Source: a virus
IMG/VR virus record: IMGVR_UViG_3300029448_000291
Location: 1 to 26,804 of that record
Strand: one strand, 5' to 3'
Length of the DNA: 26,804 nt
The translations under genes were made by a program, and so were the position numbers. The notes under the pieces are model-generated. The model made no database searches. It was not told where the DNA came from and worked only from the letters and a program-made list of their open reading frames with translations. Each line of letters begins with the position of its first letter. The stretch's first letter is position 1. Of this stretch, positions 7,601 to 14,627 are shown one piece after another.

Positions 7601-10423
7601 TGTAAATGCACCAGTTTGTCCAATCGCAAAATATTCACTTGGTTCTGCATTGTAGTCGTCTGTTGCTGTTTGTCTTTGAACACCCCCTTGATAAATCCGT
7701 ACAGTCCCACTCTGTCGAACAACTGCAACGTGAGTCCATGTATTCTGTGCAAGTGCTACTCCTGATGTCGCTATAGCACCGCCATCAGAATAAATAACAA
7801 CATATTCGTTTGCATCTTTATAAATCTGAAAACTTGTACTTGCACCCGCTCCGTTGCTAGGTGCATCTCCACAAAGACATTTTAATCCTGTTGTTGTTGG
7901 ATAAACCCAAAACTCAACTGTGTAGTCATTGTGTGAGAAATGGAAATCAGGATGGTGTGATGTTAATAAACCCTCTGTTCCATCAAATGCCGTAGCATAA
8001 TAACCATCTTGTTTTGAGTGACTGCCATCTATTGTTTCTGATAATTTAAATGGGTGTGTTGCAGTGGTTGAATCACTTAAGTCAAAACGATACGTTACTC
8101 CTGACATATGTGCCAATGTCTTACTTGCAACCGATTCATTATTAAATAAAAATTTATTCCCACCAGCAATACTTGCAACAGTCACTTTTATTGTTTCTCT
8201 TGTAACAACTTCTGTAGCTGTTGGTTCTGAGAATGGAATACTTGTACTGGAAAATGGTTCATCAACTTTTGCAATTATATGTGGAGAAGATGAATTATCT
8301 TTTGTTACTCCATAGGATTGACACGTTAATAAACCTGTATTCGTAACTGCTGTTAGTGGTGTAGTTGGAACAGTAATTGAAGTGTTGGCAACTCCGTAAA
8401 TGTCAGTTCCTTTAACAACTCTAACATTAGAAATACAGCCATTAAAAGCACCAGAGGTTGAAGAGTATGAACCAATCAGAACATTACCAGAAGTTGACCC
8501 TATAGTCGTAACACCAGAATACCCTGTCCAGTTACCTGACTTAGTAGAAACTCTTGTGCCATTTAACCAAAGAGAAACATTATTACTTCCATCTCGTCCT
8601 AAAGCAACGTGATACCATTTGCCAGTTGTAATTACATCATTACTAGTTTTTACAACATCAACACCGCTTATTAATGTTAAATATTTATTTGTTACGTTAA
8701 TTTGAAAATAAATTTGATGTGTGCCGTTTGTTGGAAATGAGAGAATAACTGGACTTTCTCCATCAGCAACAATCGTATCTGCTTTAAACCAAAACTCTAC
8801 AGTCAAAGCACCATCAAGCACAATTGCAGATGTCGGAGTAACTGCTAAATTATTACCATTCGTTCCCACAAAATCAGTTGAAAAATATCTATCTGGTCTA
8901 GCCAGTAAATCATTGTCAGAACGATAAGGATTAAAAGCATTTGTAATTGCATCTGGTTCTGTGCCATTGGCTGTTATCGTGTGTTGACTTGCTGAATTAT
9001 CAATTATGGTTGTGGATTGTAAACATAACAATCCTGTACTTGATGTATTCTCCAATGGCAAAGTCGGAACTGTAGAAGTTGTTATTCCAACACCTTTTTG
9101 TACTCTAAGATTAGACATAAAAAATGGCATCTGTCCTTCTGAGCCATGATTACAAATATCTAAATTCCCCGCTGTTCCATTAAAGTTTGTTGAGTTACTT
9201 ACTGATTTTTGCAACGCTCCATCTACAAATAATCGTATTGTTCCTGATGCCCTTGAACATTCCATAAAATGCCATCTGTTACGAGTCGGAGCAGATGTCG
9301 TAAATATATCTGCATTGTTATGTGCCGATTGCACATGAATAAGTCCGTTACTATCATGTGAGATAGCAAAATATCCTGTTGTACCACCTGTCATGCAGTA
9401 AATTCCACCACCTGTCTTGTATTGTATGTATATCCAAAATGAAACTGTAAAATCCCCTGTGCCAAACTGAAAGTCTGCATGATTAGGAATGCTAAGATAA
9501 TCATTTCCATCGAAATGAACTGAATGGTATCCATCAGGGGAAAACAATCTACTGTTGATATTAAATGGATTAAATGTTCTTACGGCTGGACTAAAAGCTT
9601 GTGTAGAAAAAACTTCATAAGATGGTGCTAATTCAATTGATTGGTCGTTAAAATTATTTCCCAGACACGCTAATATTTTTGTTCCTGTTTCATGCGTCAG
9701 AGGTTTGCTTGGCATAGAACCATCTGATATTGTTCCTACTCGCCACCGCACATTCGACAAGAAACCATTTAAAGCCTGTGACGATTCTCCGTTATAACCA
9801 ATTCTCCATTCTACTGAAGCATTAATAGTCACATTAGTCCAAGAAGATGATGCAACTGATTTGCCATCAGCAAACAACTCCACGTTACCATCGGTTTTTC
9901 TAAAACATAAGAATGTCCATTTTTTTTCTGGTAACCTGTAATCGCCAGAGTACCAAGACTGTGTTCCAAACCCATTTGTGTGTATGTGAAGTCGTCCAGT
10001 AGGTTCTAAAATGAACATGAATTTTGCTGTTCCACCTCCACCCCCAGAAAAACCAAATATCCCAGAAGTGCCAGATTTAATTTTCCAGTAAATGAAACAT
10101 TCAAAAGAAAAATCCCCAGCTTGTGGATATAAATATGTTTGACTAGGAATTTTTATATATGGAACAGTCTCTCCAAACTCAACCGAATAGTATCCATTTT
10201 TCTCGTAAGGACTAAACCCTGTTCCTACAGGTCGTGTATCACTTTCATCGCCATTAGAACCATGAGCATCTATTCTGGTCACTTTACTAGAAGCATCATT
10301 AAAAACATTATAAGAAACTTCATCTTCGGAATGATGTGCTTCAGGTTGAATCAATAAAGATACATCTTTAAAGTTTGGGTCTGTATCGTCTGACTTTGGA
10401 GCAGAACCTTTAATTAATGGCAT
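4673..10423 (-). CDS. Giant virion surface protein with eight LamG/ConA-like domains and a split cupredoxin-like domain
   Basis: 1916 residues. Eight LamG-like (concanavalin A-like) units lie at residues ~73-232, 296-446, 509-675, 804-965, 1078-1235, 1289-1448, 1512-1680 and 1740-1905. Each has an opening DGYxSxxFDG, a strand of the type GTGDFTVSFWIY, a middle W-x-H/F-x-A/E-x-x-R, L(F/Y)xDG, and a closing (I)SNxRVxKG followed by VPTxPL and LLxCQS. LamG domains usually bind glycans or proteins, so cell-surface adhesion or capsid/tail decoration is likely. Residues ~740-803 and ~1018-1070 resemble the two halves of a cupredoxin (H790; C1057, H1060, M1063) with LamG unit 4 between them. The ribosome site AGGA lies 7-8 nt before ATG. 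It is the largest gene here and sits between the small fibre genes and the tail chaperone. Confidence 0.85.
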   Translation of the reverse strand: MPLIKGSAPKSDDTDPNFKDVSLLIQPEAHHSEDEVSYNVFNDASSKVTRIDAHGSNGDESDTRPVGTGFSPYEKNGYYSVEFGETVPYIKIPSQTYLYPQAGDFSFECFIYWKIKSGTSGIFGFSGGGGGTAKFMFILEPTGRLHIHTNGFGTQSWYSGDYRLPEKKWTFLCFRKTDGNVELFADGKSVASSSWTNVTINASVEWRIGYNGESSQALNGFLSNVRWRVGTISDGSMPSKPLTHETGTKILACLGNNFNDQSIELAPSYEVFSTQAFSPAVRTFNPFNINSRLFSPDGYHSVHFDGNDYLSIPNHADFQFGTGDFTVSFWIYIQYKTGGGIYCMTGGTTGYFAISHDSNGLIHVQSAHNNADIFTTSAPTRNRWHFMECSRASGTIRLFVDGALQKSVSNSTNFNGTAGNLDICNHGSEGQMPFFMSNLRVQKGVGITTSTVPTLPLENTSSTGLLCLQSTTIIDNSASQHTITANGTEPDAITNAFNPYRSDNDLLARPDRYFSTDFVGTNGNNLAVTPTSAIVLDGALTVEFWFKADTIVADGESPVILSFPTNGTHQIYFQINVTNKYLTLISGVDVVKTSNDVITTGKWYHVALGRDGSNNVSLWLNGTRVSTKSGNWTGYSGVTTIGSTSGNVLIGSYSSTSGAFNGCISNVRVVKGTDIYGVANTSITVPTTPLTAVTNTGLLTCQSYGVTKDNSSSPHIIAKVDEPFSSTSIPFSEPTATEVVTRETIKVTVASIAGGNKFLFNNESVASKTLAHMSGVTYRFDLSDSTTATHPFKLSETIDGSHSKQDGYYATAFDGTEGLLTSHHPDFHFSHNDYTVEFWVYPTTTGLKCLCGDAPSNGAGASTSFQIYKDANEYVVIYSDGGAIATSGVALAQNTWTHVAVVRQSGTVRIYQGGVQRQTATDDYNAEPSEYFAIGQTGAFTSSAFVGSISNFHIINGHCKYPDGTTYTPPTTPTQPHAMTVLLCCQSSSLNQDNSGLNKPLEERATPTTGTTTVPFSSVPDGSIYSTNVTVSGTQGQSGAYLEYKPTTSTPDLNYYCTAHSGMGGKIINGEDYTRRDVNDGSMYNTGAVGSHAQAHLVNAIGTGDFQISLWIYGQAFASNDYVISFRGSNESVAGAFGFGVNATGYQVMYTAGYQLNAGSIMANEFNWNFIQLRRKGTTCYVKMNGKQAGSFTYSDNISRTIFGIGGNSYTNYGDEFQGHIADVKVESASGLDRVPTIPRTADSNTEMLTCQFSGGARNTGMIDKAFPSRQVKYFNEEVSLSSFSPYLPDGYWSLYLGATDNYYVKLSGDDFAFGTSDFQIEMFIRLNIVDSIQDLYDSRSGAGSNKLRIRIQSNNTLIIFNTGTTMITGSTALAVGRWYHVCLSRLSGTTRLFLDGSQEGSDYSDSASYVVDTDRPVIGVSGYTLGNNDFKGYISNLRVKKGSGVSSVTVPTSPLESDSKTVFLGFQSNRLINNATYGKKDLFIKSGHPKCLFESPFNIDSQNFPYSKENHGGSISFDGGNDGVQIQNRNFDEFDMMNTHSFCFEYWVYIETYPTGWKRHWEQDGSLWSLRYLSTSGILALDHSPSSGHGSNVQDNESAKVGEWIHYAITHDLENNKTLRMFRNGVKVDEQTNWTQGWASGSAYTNYLMNKYFGSWGYSLDGYFCDLRFTRNEPVYTENFIPRTSPATLSSEVRNQANVKMLYNFDNAGIYDQSGRMTFSNFEQDYSGNNSKTVMVSSSRSKNGLGSLFFDEGTTLRTRMNQESVNILTGEFTIEFFVYFLNNPNTTNQSIVRNTGSFIIQRYGNEWEVGNEPTPQIQVAQSLSSGQWYYLALTRNSSNLLRLYAGAVTGTTVSSLGTASDYTLSVSSDFYFGSYGQSGGSRSLKGYIDQLRITRANRYGTDSSIDVPTELFPRR
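4709..10207 (-). repeat. Eight-copy LamG domain array (protein-level repeat)
   Basis: The coding sequence repeats at a domain period of about 160-290 residues, including linkers. Copies are strongly diverged at DNA level, so this is an old duplication series rather than a recent tandem repeat. Linkers also repeat: most units end with a VPTxPL stretch, a CQS/CLQS motif and DNS or NN before the next DGY start. Confidence 0.8.
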
Positions 10424-10432
10424 TTTTAATTC

Positions 10433-11335
10433 CTAGTTATAGTTTTGACTAACAATCCAACCATTCCAGTTAGAGCCATCAGCAACAAATTGAAAGATAT
10501 CCCAATAGCTTGCTGTAGTTGTTAGAGTTGGAACAGTTGCACTTGCCCACTTGACAGTTGACCATGTAATCGTTCTACTCCCTGTTCCATCCTGTATTGC
10601 ATAAAGAAGAAATGATTTTCCAGCGGTTGCTGTTGGCATTGTTATTGTTGTACTTGCGGTTAATGTAATCCTTTGGATACTTCCATTTGCTAAGTCCAAA
10701 GTTATTGATGAACCAGAATTTGCAGTATGGACTTCCTCTACAAATGCATCATTAATTGTTGGTGTTGTTAGCACTGGTGATGTTAAGACCTTGTTGGACA
10801 AGGTCTGACTTCCAGATAGACTTACGTCACCCTGATCACCCTTAGAACTTAACAGTGTCCAATATGCAGTTGCTGTTGTAGGGTTTTGATTAGAAGATGC
10901 TTGGCTTGCAACATATGAGTTACTATTACTTGCAGATACAACGTCATTTTTCACATAATTACTACCTGATGCCCAAACTCCACGAGGTGTGAATCCTGAA
11001 GCTACACTTGCTTGATCCTCACTAACAGAGTAATAAGATTCAAGTCCAGTTGAAGTAGAAGCTGTTGCTAATATTTTATCTCCAGCTCCAAGTGTTAACA
11101 CTTTTGGAAAAGTGTATTCACCATCAGCAACAATACTTTTTGTATCTATAATTGTTCTGGTTGCATTATCAGCATAATTAAACACTTGAAGAGTTACCGT
11201 TATAGCAGAACCACTTATGTTGGAAAAATAAATAGTGTGAACGGCAGAGCTATTACTGGCTGGACATGTATAAATCGTAGTTGCAGTATTCCCATGTGTT
11301 GCCGAAATAAGTACAGGCTTTCCTTTTAAAGGCAT
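10433..11335 (-). CDS. Tail fibre / receptor-binding protein with chitin-binding-like module
   Basis: 300 residues. Residues ~10-105 form a beta domain common in marine phage structural proteins (TATTIYTCPASNSSAVHTIY, SITVTLQVFN-like strands). Residues ~115-163 resemble a CBM5/12 (chitin-binding type 3) module: W121, Y127, DVV at 131-133, Y141 and W159 fall in the usual aromatic spacing. A short GDQGD collagen-like stretch follows. The C-terminal ~100 residues (ITLTASTTITMP, KSFLLYAIQDGTG, WDIFQFVADGSNWNGWIV) form a fibre tip type seen in many phage fibres. It is probably a small fibre recognising surface carbohydrate; the ligand cannot be read from sequence. The start has GGGAG 7 nt upstream, within the preceding gene's end. 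Confidence 0.65.
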   Translation of the reverse strand: MPLKGKPVLISATHGNTATTIYTCPASNSSAVHTIYFSNISGSAITVTLQVFNYADNATRTIIDTKSIVADGEYTFPKVLTLGAGDKILATASTSTGLESYYSVSEDQASVASGFTPRGVWASGSNYVKNDVVSASNSNSYVASQASSNQNPTTATAYWTLLSSKGDQGDVSLSGSQTLSNKVLTSPVLTTPTINDAFVEEVHTANSGSSITLDLANGSIQRITLTASTTITMPTATAGKSFLLYAIQDGTGSRTITWSTVKWASATVPTLTTTASYWDIFQFVADGSNWNGWIVSQNYN

Positions 11336-11338
11336 TTT

Positions 11339-11566
11339 CTAACTCCCAAAGACAATAGCTAATGCTGTTGCTTCTTGCGATGTTAATGCGGTTGCAGTTG
11401 CTTGAGCAGTAGCTTTCCAGACGGAAGATTCATACTTTAATACATCGCCCTCGCTTGGAGAGTTGGAAGCTTGAATTTTGTCTGTATTTAAATTGGTAAA
11501 GTTATTGTCCACTTCCGTATTCGTAAGTGGACTACCTTTACCAGAACGTGTTGTTATCGTACTCAT
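11339..11566 (-). CDS. Small tail-fibre-associated protein
   Basis: 75 residues. The N-terminus has the pattern TTRSGKGSPLTNTEVDNNFT followed by NLNTDKI, which recurs at the starts of fibre and structural proteins of marine phages. The rest is Ala/Thr-rich with SPSEGDVLKYESSVWKA, a typical fibre strand. Here it is a stand-alone small gene, probably a fibre accessory or trimerising segment. It follows the 154-residue structural protein by one base and precedes the chitin-binding-like fibre by three bases. Confidence 0.5.
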   Translation of the reverse strand: MSTITTRSGKGSPLTNTEVDNNFTNLNTDKIQASNSPSEGDVLKYESSVWKATAQATATALTSQEATALAIVFGS

Positions 11567-11567
11567 T

Positions 11568-12032
11568 TTAAGAAGCCGATAAAGTAATTGTCCAAGTAAT
11601 ACTCATCGTGTCGCTTGAACCTTTGGTTACTGTTGAAAAAACTGTACGACAAAGCATGTCGCCACCACTAGATGCGTTGAATATTCCAGCTTCAGTAACC
11701 GCTCCAGTGCCATCACCAGCTTCAAAGCTTGAGACATATACAAGAGCATTTGTGCCAGATATAGTTGTTGAGTCTAGAGCTTCTCTTGAACCTAAAATAC
11801 TTACAAGGTCTGTCTGGGATGCACCAGCAGAAGTTGTTCCACTTCCAACAGCCATATGTGTCATTACAGCTTTTCCACCTGAAGCATCACGCTTCATTCG
11901 GTCAACGATATATGTTAATCCAGCATTAACTACTAAATTATTTATATCTCTTTTATCTTTGATGTTTCCATCTTGATCTTTTAAAACGATTGCAACATCG
12001 CCTTTAAGTTTAATGCTTTCATTCGTATTCAT
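11568..12032 (-). CDS. Phage structural protein, probable fibre/tail component
   Basis: 154 residues. It shows the pattern of a common phage tail-fibre-associated family: NLVVNAGLTYIVDRMK, MTHMAVGSGTTSAGASQTDL, then SREALDSTT, VSSFEAGDGTGAVTEAGIFN, GGDMLCRTVFSTVTKG and a final DTMSITWTITLSAS. The conserved GTGAVTEAGIFN centre and the ITWTITL end are the best anchors. No enzymatic motif is present. GGAG lies 5 nt before ATG. Position in the fibre cluster suggests a tail surface role. Confidence 0.6.
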   Translation of the reverse strand: MNTNESIKLKGDVAIVLKDQDGNIKDKRDINNLVVNAGLTYIVDRMKRDASGGKAVMTHMAVGSGTTSAGASQTDLVSILGSREALDSTTISGTNALVYVSSFEAGDGTGAVTEAGIFNASSGGDMLCRTVFSTVTKGSSDTMSITWTITLSAS

Positions 12033-12043
12033 TATTTCTCCAA

Positions 12044-12895
12044 TTAAAAAGTTGTTTTAGTTCCGATGTAATCATCGGAAAAGTAATCAGCACAGTAATC
12101 TTGTTTTAAAACGATTCCTGAATCTGTTAGCGAAGATGTTTCTGATAAAACTTTTGCTACTCCTAGTGCGTGTGAATCTGAAATTGACGGTGATTCAGTT
12201 AACACTTTTCCAAATGCAGTTACATGTATATCTGTAATTGCTGGGTTTTCTGTTAGTATTTTTCCAATAGCAAGAACAGCCTGATCTGAAAATGATGGTG
12301 TCTCACTGTTTGATAACCCCAATTGATTTACTTGAGAAAAACTATCTGTTAGTGCAATCGAATCAGATAAAACTTTTGTAATATTTTTTACTGCACTATC
12401 AGTTAGCGAAGGTGTTTCGGAAAGAACTTTTCCTAAACCAACAGAACTTTGATCAGAAACACTTGAAGTGTTTGATAATATTTTTCCTACACCAATTACA
12501 CTTAAATCTGTAATTGATGAACTATCTGATTGAGTTGGAAAATTAGTTTGATTAATAATATTTTCTGAATCAGTAATTGAAATTGTTTCAGAAAGATTTT
12601 TAGAAATAGTTATTACATGTGTGTCAGTAATACCTAATGATTCTGATGCAACTTTTCCATAAGCCAATACAACAGTTTCAGCAAAAGTTAAATTTTCTGT
12701 TAAAACTTTTGCAAAAGAAATAACTTGTCCATCTGCTAAGTTAACTATATGCGACATAGTTTTATCTTTTAATGTCACAAAACTGCCTTGTACGGCAGTT
12801 ACAACTAATTGAGTTGCAATTGAACTTGCAAATAAAGCATCAGCTTGCGATGCAACTACTAAAGAAGTTGCAGTCGCAGAAATATTGATGCTCAT
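12044..12895 (-). CDS. Tail-associated protein made of 18-residue (K-V-L-S-E-T...T-D-S) repeats
   Basis: 283 residues. After an N-terminal region (ISATATSLVVASQ, FVTLKDKTMSHIVNLADGQV), residues 63-265 consist of about eleven units. Nine are exactly 18 residues and two have small insertions. The consensus is K-(V/I)-L-(S/T)-E-(T/N/S)-x-(S/A)-(I/L)-(T/S)-D-(S/T) plus six variable residues often ending I-G or F-G. The protein ends with the unrelated tail QDYCADYFSDDYIGTK. Such Ser/Thr/Asp repeats occur in phage tail proteins and suggest an elongated beta fibre. It overlaps the next upstream gene by ATGA. Function beyond structural is not recognised. Confidence 0.6.
   Translation of the reverse strand: MSINISATATSLVVASQADALFASSIATQLVVTAVQGSFVTLKDKTMSHIVNLADGQVISFAKVLTENLTFAETVVLAYGKVASESLGITDTHVITISKNLSETISITDSENIINQTNFPTQSDSSSITDLSVIGVGKILSNTSSVSDQSSVGLGKVLSETPSLTDSAVKNITKVLSDSIALTDSFSQVNQLGLSNSETPSFSDQAVLAIGKILTENPAITDIHVTAFGKVLTESPSISDSHALGVAKVLSETSSLTDSGIVLKQDYCADYFSDDYIGTKTTF
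12101..12709 (-). repeat. Eleven-unit 54-nt coding repeat array
   Basis: This is the coding counterpart of the 18-residue repeats. Units are diverged in DNA but keep the amino-acid frame: residues 63, 81, 99, 138, 156, 174, 212, 230 and 248 begin units of exactly 18 residues. The units starting at 117 and 192 carry 3 and 2 extra residues. Confidence 0.75.
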
Positions 12896-13215
12896 GCAAA
12901 GTCTTCTCTAAGTTTGAATTTCAATAAATCATAAACAGTTTGTCTGGTAGTATCTCCAAATACAACTTCTACTTCGCCTTCATAATCTCCAGCATCTCTA
13001 ACTAAGTCAGAGGTCTGCCAAACAACAGTTGCAATACCATTACTTGCATCTGTTATTGAAGCGTTTCTAGAAAACAAAGTTGTTGAACTTCCAACTGCCC
13101 TGAAATGTAAAGTAACAGTTGCACCAGTTATATCTATTGGAGAACCATTTTCTGATATCGTTAATTTTACTTGTGGCTTTGTATCGCCTTGTACTAATTT
13201 AATTTTCTCTGCCAT
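12892..13215 (-). CDS. BppU N-terminal-like Ig-fold tail protein
   Basis: 107 residues. The pattern KLVQGDTKPQVKLTISENGS, then PIDITGATVTLHFRAVGSST and GDYEGEVEVVFGDTTRQTVYD matches the Ig-like domain found at the N-terminus of lactococcal-phage BppU and in many small marine phage proteins. These domains attach fibres to the tail or baseplate. Here the domain is the whole protein. It overlaps the 18-residue-repeat gene by ATGA and lies one base after adaptor 2, so it may anchor the fibres to the head-tail connector region (inference). Confidence 0.6.
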   Translation of the reverse strand: MAEKIKLVQGDTKPQVKLTISENGSPIDITGATVTLHFRAVGSSTTLFSRNASITDASNGIATVVWQTSDLVRDAGDYEGEVEVVFGDTTRQTVYDLLKFKLREDFA

Positions 13216-13216
13216 G

Positions 13217-13873
13217 TTAAATTCTCGGTATGTTTATTTTGACGGAAGACCTTACATAACCCTTAGTCGAAAGTTGTTTGACTTTGTTAATCCCTTGTTG
13301 GAATCTCATTGCATGGAAGCCAGCCATTTGTGTATTGGAATATTTTTTATTAGGACTCATCATTAATGTTGATAGAGTTCCATCAGCAATTATTTCTGCG
13401 TAGTCCTCGTACAAAACATCTTCAACTGTTGTTGTTGCTCTTGTAGGTTTCAATGCAACACGCATTGTTAAACTTAAAGAAGTAGTTTTGTCTGGAATAG
13501 GAAGTAAGGTAAAAGTTCTTTCGTCTTTTTGAAAAATATTTCGTGGCATTCCTGTTAACGTTGTATTGTCTTCTAATGCAAATTTATTATAGATAGTCGG
13601 ATCATGTACATCATCTGGTGAAATAGGATTTAAAGGTGTTCCTTGATGCCAAGCATTCATAATTTTTATTATTAAATGTCCTGACAATGGTGTTTCAAAA
13701 TCATAATCAGCAATATCCTTAACAATAGAAACAGGATCGTGATCTCGTTGAATGATTAATGTTCTTTCACAAAATTCTATGATTGCACTTTTTAAACTTG
13801 TATCAACAGTAATTTCTGGACAACCGTTTACATGTGGAATGATATATGGGTAAAAACTATTTAATGTAGCCAT
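13217..13873 (-). CDS. Head-tail adaptor protein (second connector)
   Basis: 218 residues. The N-terminus FYPYIIPHVNGCPEITVDTS followed by KSAIIEFCERTLI and the middle part YDFETPLSGHLII, PRNIFQKDERTFTLLPIP and YEDYAEIIADGTLSTLMM are typical of phage adaptor proteins found next to DUF6682 proteins. It probably forms a ring below the portal, as a tail-tube or adaptor component. The start overlaps the stop of adaptor 1 by one base (TAATG). No enzymatic motif is seen. Confidence 0.65.
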   Translation of the reverse strand: MATLNSFYPYIIPHVNGCPEITVDTSLKSAIIEFCERTLIIQRDHDPVSIVKDIADYDFETPLSGHLIIKIMNAWHQGTPLNPISPDDVHDPTIYNKFALEDNTTLTGMPRNIFQKDERTFTLLPIPDKTTSLSLTMRVALKPTRATTTVEDVLYEDYAEIIADGTLSTLMMSPNKKYSNTQMAGFHAMRFQQGINKVKQLSTKGYVRSSVKINIPRI

Positions 13874-14568
13874 TAACTTGCTCCAGTTTCTTTGGGTGTA
13901 ACTCCTTGAACATTTGAAACATTAGGAGAGGTTAAATAAAGTTGTTGTTTACTAATGCCAATTGCAGTAGCAAATAGGTTGTAATGTGAAATTGCTCTTT
14001 GAGCATTTCCTGTATATTCCGCATCCTTTGAATATGCTTTTGATAAAATATAATTTATCAATGTATTCACATGTAAATCTTCTTTACTTAAAATTGTTGT
14101 TGAAGTTAAATCTGAATTGGTAACATCAACAGGTGTTACCGAATATAAAATTTCTAATTTATGTCCATTACCAGAAGCTGGTGGATAAACATAAAATGTT
14201 TTTGGACTTCTTTCATCAAATGTAAAATTTACAATTGCAGTTGAAGAAGTTGATGAATGCCAATCTGGATTTTGTGAATCTAAAACTTCTCTTTCAACTA
14301 AACTTACTGATCTACCAACAACATCACCTGATGTGTAATTTCTAGTAGCATCAAGAAATTTATTTCCTGTCGAAGGAATAGATTGTTTTGTTCCACTTGC
14401 TAATGTAATTGATGAATACTCGGAATAAAGATCAGGGCGATGAAGTGCAAGTTCTCTTCGTCCGTCATTTAAATAACGTAACAATTCTGTTGCCGTCCAT
14501 CGAACATTACCACTGTCCTGTAAAGTATCAGCTACTCTAGCAAAAATATCATTTGGAGTAAGTGCCAT
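13873..14568 (-). CDS. Head-tail adaptor, DUF6682-like
   Basis: 231 residues. The pattern RVADTLQDSGNVRWTATELL followed by RYLNDGRRELALHRPDLYSE, KQSIPSTGNKFLDATRN, VEREVLDSQNPDWHS and FDERSPKTFYVYPPA corresponds to the DUF6682 family, regularly encoded just after the capsid gene in podoviruses. A gatekeeper/adaptor role at the portal is inferred from gene order. It is the first gene after the MCP terminator, so its expression depends on read-through or on a promoter not recognised here. Confidence 0.7.
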   Translation of the reverse strand: MALTPNDIFARVADTLQDSGNVRWTATELLRYLNDGRRELALHRPDLYSEYSSITLASGTKQSIPSTGNKFLDATRNYTSGDVVGRSVSLVEREVLDSQNPDWHSSTSSTAIVNFTFDERSPKTFYVYPPASGNGHKLEILYSVTPVDVTNSDLTSTTILSKEDLHVNTLINYILSKAYSKDAEYTGNAQRAISHYNLFATAIGISKQQLYLTSPNVSNVQGVTPKETGAS

Positions 14569-14580
14569 TTTTTTCTCTCA

Positions 14581-14612
14581 GAAAAAGTAATGGGAGAGGT
14601 TTCCCTCTCCCA
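14581..14612 (-). terminator. Intrinsic terminator after the major capsid gene
   Basis: Reading leftward, TGGGAGAGG, loop GAAA, CCTCTCCCA forms a nine-base-pair stem with a GNRA tetraloop, followed by TTACTTTTTC. It lies 16 nt after the MCP stop and 13 nt before the next start. It probably lets capsid transcripts outnumber those of the adaptor and tail genes. Confidence 0.8.
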
Positions 14613-14627
14613 AATACTCAGGACAAA

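Noticed and set aside
12101-12709. Non-coding tandem repeat or CRISPR array
   Set aside because: The 54-nt periodicity is kept only at amino-acid level within an open, ribosome-site-preceded gene. DNA copies are diverged and there are no unique spacers.
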